The translations under genes were made by a program, and so were the position numbers. Under the pieces are notes generated by a model. That model had not been told where the DNA came from. It was given only the letters and a program-made list of their open reading frames with translations, and did no database searches. A stretch of 64,000 nt of DNA from Acetatifactor aquisgranensis (lineage in GTDB: Bacteria; Bacillota; Clostridia; Lachnospirales; Lachnospiraceae): the NCBI RefSeq assembly GCF_943193215.1, contig NZ_CALPDH010000006.1, positions 1 to 64,000 of the forward strand, given 5' to 3'. Below, one piece after another: positions 60,463-64,000 of the stretch; position 1 is the stretch's first letter; each line of letters begins with the position of its first letter.

Positions 60463-61407
60463 TCATTCTCTCGTGGCCCGCAGATTCGACTCAAACAGGC
60501 GGTTGTACCCGAACCACCCCTGGTTCCCGCTGTTGTTCTCCAGTATCTCCTTGAACGTCTCCAGCTTCGCGTCCGTATCGTCCGCGTAATTCAGGGCCAT
60601 AGCCTCCATCAGCGCGGGCAGCTTCGGCGAACCGTACTCATATTTCCCATGATGCGCCAGAATACAGTGCTGCACCTGTGCCAGAAGCTCATGGGGAAAT
60701 CCGTCGATGCCCGCCGCTTTCTCCGCCACCATCTGGGAGCCCATGACAATGTGCCCCAGCAGCTGTCCGTCATCCGTGTAGTCATTCTCCGGAAAAGGCG
60801 AAAGCTCCTTTACCTTGCCGATGTCATGGCACATAGCTGCCGTCAGCAGCAAATCCCGTTTCAGAATCGGATAAGCGCCGCAATAATATTCACACAGCTT
60901 CGTCACACTTAAAGTATGCTCCAATAATCCGCCCACAAACCCGTGATGTACCGTTTTTGCGGCAGAGGAATGACGGAATTTTTTCACAAAATCATCGTCT
61001 TTCTCGAAAAAGGCCTCCAGAAGCCGCTTCAGATAAGGATTCTGAATGCTGTCCACCTTTTCCAGAAGCTCCAGATACATGGTATCGTTATCCCTGGAAC
61101 TCACCGGCAGATAGTCCCCGGCATTGTATTCCCCTTCCCTGCAGACCCGGATTCTCTTGACGCTGACCTGGAGCGTCCCCTGGAAACTGTTCACATCCCC
61201 ATAGACCTCTATGTAATCCAGCGTGTCGTAATCCCCGATGCCCGGATTGTTGGGCTCCCAGACTTTCGCGTCAATGGTGCCCGTCTTGTCCTGCAGAATC
61301 ACATTTTCGTAGGGTTTCCCGTTCTTGGTCACCGCTGCCTGCTTATGCTTGCAGAGATAGATATCAAAAACTCTGTCCCCTTCTTTCAAATCTTTGATGA
61401 ATTTCAT
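60463..61407 (-). CDS. yhaM: 3'-5' exoribonuclease YhaM family
   Basis: 314 residues. An N-terminal OB domain (KNGKPYENVILQDKTGTIDA) is followed by an HD domain (HGFVGGLLEHTLSVTKLCEY, MCHDIGKVKEL, LAHHGKYEYGSP). YhaM degrades RNA and short DNA in Firmicutes. Its ATG directly follows the HtrA-like stop, so the two are co-transcribed. Confidence 0.92.
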   Translation of the reverse strand: MKFIKDLKEGDRVFDIYLCKHKQAAVTKNGKPYENVILQDKTGTIDAKVWEPNNPGIGDYDTLDYIEVYGDVNSFQGTLQVSVKRIRVCREGEYNAGDYLPVSSRDNDTMYLELLEKVDSIQNPYLKRLLEAFFEKDDDFVKKFRHSSAAKTVHHGFVGGLLEHTLSVTKLCEYYCGAYPILKRDLLLTAAMCHDIGKVKELSPFPENDYTDDGQLLGHIVMGSQMVAEKAAGIDGFPHELLAQVQHCILAHHGKYEYGSPKLPALMEAMALNYADDTDAKLETFKEILENNSGNQGWFGYNRLFESNLRATRE

Positions 61408-62991
61408 CTATCTGACTCCTCCCAATTCTATATTGAACTTCATTTCCCTATATTCCTCCTGGGCCTGCCGCATGACGGCCACCTCCACCGTATCACCCGG
61501 CTCCAGGTCCATAAGGGCCTTGCTGTATTCCGCAAAAGAAGAGACGTTTTTCCCTCCTATGGCTGTAATCACATCCCCCCGCTGAATGCCCGCCAGCATG
61601 GCGGGAGAGTCCATGTCGAACTCCTCCACATAGGCCCCAAAGGGGATTCCAAGTTCCTGATTCGCCTCACGGGGCACATCAGCGCCCCTGATGCCCAGAT
61701 AGGCGATCAGCGCCCCATTGGACATCTTTTCTACGGTTTTCTGTAAATCAGTGATGCCATAGGCCGTAATCAGGTTTCTCATGTCCGTGCCTGTCCTGTG
61801 GTTGGTGATGATTCCAAGCATCCGCCCCTGCAGATCGAACAGGACGCCGCTGGCGTTCTGGCTTCCGCTGATGTCCGTCAGCAGGATTCTGTAATTCCTG
61901 TCCGAGGCGGACACCGTGGTGCCGGAGGCGGTTATCATGCCGTAGCTGATGGAATTGCTGGTGCCCACAGGGCTGCCGATGGCGATGACCGGCGTTCCAA
62001 TCAGGCTCTTCGAGTTGGAGTAGCCGAATTTCACGATCGGAAGCCCCTCTTCCTGCGGGCCCTCCGTACTTACGAGGCTCTCCGGGCCTTGCACTCCCTG
62101 GCCCTCTGCTCCCTGGCCATCCGGAGCGCTCTCGCCCGGCGCCCCCTGGCTTTCCGTCCCCTCCTGGCCCTGGCTCCCGGCGCCTTCCTGCCCCTCTTCC
62201 GTCCGGCCCTCAGAACCCTCCTGCGCGCCTTGCCTACTGCCCCGCACCTCATCGGACAATGCCTCCAAAGGTACTGAGAGCACCGCCAGATTGGTGGCCT
62301 CGTTGTGCTGCTTCAGCTGGGCCTCTACCTGGGATTCGTCGTAAAAGGTCAGCCGCAGCCTCTCCGCGGACCTGATGGCGGAATAGTCCGTCAGAATCAG
62401 CAGTTCCATGCCGTTCTCGGATATGATGACCCCGGAACACTGGTTTTCCCGCTCCTGCACGCTGTTGAACCAGTCGATGTTGGAAGTCACCGCCGTCACC
62501 GTCACGATGTAGCGGCTCAGCTCATTTCCGTACTCATGCAGGGCGGCGTACAGCTCTTTGTAATGATTCAGATCAAAAGTGACCTGGGCCAGAATCTCCT
62601 GAACCTGCTCCTCCCCAAGCCGTACTTCCGTCTCCTCCCCGCCCTCCGGATCCGGGCTCTGCACAGGCTCCCGGGACGGCATGGGCGTAGGCTCCGGGCT
62701 CTCCGTGGGAAGATTCTCCGCCAGCATCTCCTCCGGCGACATCTCCTCCAAATCCTCCGGGAATTCCACCGTCTGTATCTCGGGCTCCTCCTCCGGATAC
62801 AGCCAATTGCTGATTACCGGTTCCAGCACAAGGAACGTGACGCAGGCCACCAGGCCGAAGATGACCGCCATGGAAATCGTGATGATAGTCCGGCGGATCA
62901 GCTTTTTCTTGTTGACCGGTTTCTCTTTGATTTTTTCGATAAGAAAGTCTTTCTGCTCATCGGGGAAATCTTTCTGCTCCAAATCAGGCAT
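61408..62991 (-). CDS. HtrA-like membrane protein with PDZ domain and degenerate protease triad
   Basis: 527 residues. A cytoplasmic N-terminus, a membrane segment (TIITISMAVIFGLVACVTFL), an acidic/Pro linker, a trypsin-like domain and a PDZ domain (IPFGAYVEEFDMDSPAMLAG, IQRGDVITAIGG). The triad looks lost: the His motif is replaced by LILTDYSAI, the Asp by EATNLAVLSV, and GNSGG by QNASG. A Gly/Gln/Glu-rich insert of ~70 residues interrupts the domain. It likely binds rather than cleaves. ATG 62991 has AAAGGAG upstream. Confidence 0.82.
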   Translation of the reverse strand: MPDLEQKDFPDEQKDFLIEKIKEKPVNKKKLIRRTIITISMAVIFGLVACVTFLVLEPVISNWLYPEEEPEIQTVEFPEDLEEMSPEEMLAENLPTESPEPTPMPSREPVQSPDPEGGEETEVRLGEEQVQEILAQVTFDLNHYKELYAALHEYGNELSRYIVTVTAVTSNIDWFNSVQERENQCSGVIISENGMELLILTDYSAIRSAERLRLTFYDESQVEAQLKQHNEATNLAVLSVPLEALSDEVRGSRQGAQEGSEGRTEEGQEGAGSQGQEGTESQGAPGESAPDGQGAEGQGVQGPESLVSTEGPQEEGLPIVKFGYSNSKSLIGTPVIAIGSPVGTSNSISYGMITASGTTVSASDRNYRILLTDISGSQNASGVLFDLQGRMLGIITNHRTGTDMRNLITAYGITDLQKTVEKMSNGALIAYLGIRGADVPREANQELGIPFGAYVEEFDMDSPAMLAGIQRGDVITAIGGKNVSSFAEYSKALMDLEPGDTVEVAVMRQAQEEYREMKFNIELGGVR

Positions 62992-63157
62992 TTGCGCTCC
63001 TTTCCCTCTCCTAAAGCCGCAAAAACAGTCCCCTCTGTCAGGAGGAACCGCCCCTGGCACATCTACGCTTCCTAGTATACAAAAATATAGGGGAAAAGTA
63101 AAGTTATAAAGACCTGCCTTTCCACAAATATTCCAGAAGAGACATGCTCATTTCTTT

Positions 63158-64000
63158 TCAGGGATATCCGCAGATATCATAATATCGCAGCAAAAGCTCT
63201 ACCACCCTGCTATAGCTTACCATCCCGTCCCGGACGCCGTTCAGCTTCAGGCTGGCGTCCGCGATGCTGTCGGATACGGCGTCCACGGTTTCCGTGTCCA
63301 GAAGCGCCTCCCTTTCTATCCTGGCCCGCTCCTGTGCCGTCAGGAATATGTTATCCCTATGGACCTGCGGGTGTATCGCAGCTCCGGTCAGGTACCTTTC
63401 ATAATCTGCCGCTTCACGGTAGTCATTGTCGATATAGTACAGCACACTCAGATAACCGCTGTACTGGAAATAGATGTCCTCCGTCCGGACACATGCCAGA
63501 TAGCCGATCAGATTCGCCTCATCCTCGCGGATGAACCCTTTCAGATGCCCCAGTTCATGGCATATGGTGGAGGGCCTGTTCAGCAGGTACATCACATCAT
63601 TGTAATTGGCCTCCATGGAGAAAGGATAGAAGCACCCCGCCACATACTGCCGGCTCATGAAGTCCGAGCAGAGCAGGGGCTTCGGATTCGGGTAAAAACC
63701 CTCCAGGAGGCTGTAAGTCTCGCCTAACTGTCTCATGGCTGTCTTTGCCGTCTCCTCCATATCTCCCCGGTAGGAAAGCGTGCCGTCCTCATTCCGGGGA
63801 ATCCGGCAGCACAGGGCATTGCACTGCTCCACCACGAAATTCCGCAGCGTCTCCAGTTCTTCCAGGCTGTATTCCGCGGCTGCGGCTTCCAGATATTTTT
63901 CCGCGAAGCCGGAGGCATGATAAAGTATGTAACAGTTCAGCGTCATCAGTGCGAATATGCCAAGCAATATCCACAGCCCCGCTCTGCAATATGCCCTGAT
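63158..64000 (-). CDS. DUF3810-type membrane metallopeptidase-like protein, 5' end beyond the window
   Basis: At least 280 residues. The frame runs off the right edge: before the internal TTG (63967) it reads RAYCRAGLWILL, completing a membrane segment. ICHELGHLKGFIREDEANLI holds an HExxH zinc site (HELGH) with a later Glu. It resembles DUF3810, putative zinc peptidases anchored in the membrane. Confidence 0.75.
   Translation of the reverse strand: MRAYCRAGLWILLGIFALMTLNCYILYHASGFAEKYLEAAAAEYSLEELETLRNFVVEQCNALCCRIPRNEDGTLSYRGDMEETAKTAMRQLGETYSLLEGFYPNPKPLLCSDFMSRQYVAGCFYPFSMEANYNDVMYLLNRPSTICHELGHLKGFIREDEANLIGYLACVRTEDIYFQYSGYLSVLYYIDNDYREAADYERYLTGAAIHPQVHRDNIFLTAQERARIEREALLDTETVDAVSDSIADASLKLNGVRDGMVSYSRVVELLLRYYDICGYP

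Noticed and set aside
1..64000. tRNA or rRNA genes
   Set aside because: No cloverleaf with the conserved GTTCGA-type arm or rRNA motif was noticed; a tRNA scan would be decisive. The prophage uses mod, not a tRNA, as its target.

Overview
The window is a chromosomal segment of a gut-type Clostridia, most likely a Lachnospiraceae. The flanking housekeeping genes support this: an RlmD/RumA-type 23S rRNA methyltransferase with the long Firmicutes C-terminal extension, an FprA-type flavodiiron protein, YhaM, an HtrA/PDZ protein and a DUF3810-type protein, all on the minus strand at 57.2-64.0 kb. Between them and the left edge lies an AT-rich defence operon on the same strand. It holds two DUF2971 genes (one frameshifted), then type III restriction-modification mod and res, then a small protein with a HEPN-type R-x4-H motif.

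A complete ~50.2 kb prophage (4518-54728) has inserted into codon 16 of mod. The 5' 15 codons of mod sit at 54729-54773 and the rest at 2887-4518; joining them across a 2-bp TT core restores an in-frame 558-codon Mod. Joining the two phage ends gives a 48-bp attP with perfect 12-bp inverted arms exactly 11 bp on either side of TT. This is the architecture expected for the large serine integrase encoded beside the left end.

Prophage layout: (i) a leftward lysogeny module (XRE repressor, DUF4236 membrane protein, serine integrase) at 4.5-7.2 kb, with a candidate small RNA opposite the integrase leader; (ii) a rightward early/replication region at 7.3-25.6 kb: Rha-type regulator, SleB-like hydrolase, a SNF2 helicase that looks split in two by a sigma-like gene and one other, Dam methylase, a GHKL ATPase, an SSB-like protein, a CHC2/Toprim/DUF927 primase-helicase, an iteron array that looks like an origin, HD, ASCH and VRR-NUC proteins, and an ArpU/DUF1492-type late regulator; (iii) a 0.7-kb gene-free C/A-rich stretch, then ParB-methyltransferase, Nu1/GpA terminase, lambda-type portal, prohead protease and Mu gpT-like capsid; (iv) a P2-type contractile tail and baseplate (sheath, tube, frameshifted chaperone, tape measure, X, D, V, U, W/gp25, J, I, tail fibre); (v) a diversity-generating retroelement (DGR) with variable repeat, hairpin, template repeat and reverse transcriptase, acting on the tail-tip protein; (vi) XkdX, holin, and a lysozyme/CHAP/Cpl-7 endolysin; (vii) a short leftward module of small genes (AbrB-like and unknowns) with its own sigma70-type promoter, probably expressed in the lysogen.

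How it fits together: the phage is a mosaic myovirus with a lambda-like packaging head and P2-like tail. It can retarget receptors through the DGR, carries two orphan DNA methyltransferases, and when integrated breaks the host's type III methyltransferase gene; excision would restore it. A 14-bp palindrome, TTGCGACGTCGCAA, occurs four times in the prophage, once directly upstream of the AbrB-like gene, and is unexplained. All calls come from reading the sequence only; no database search was run.
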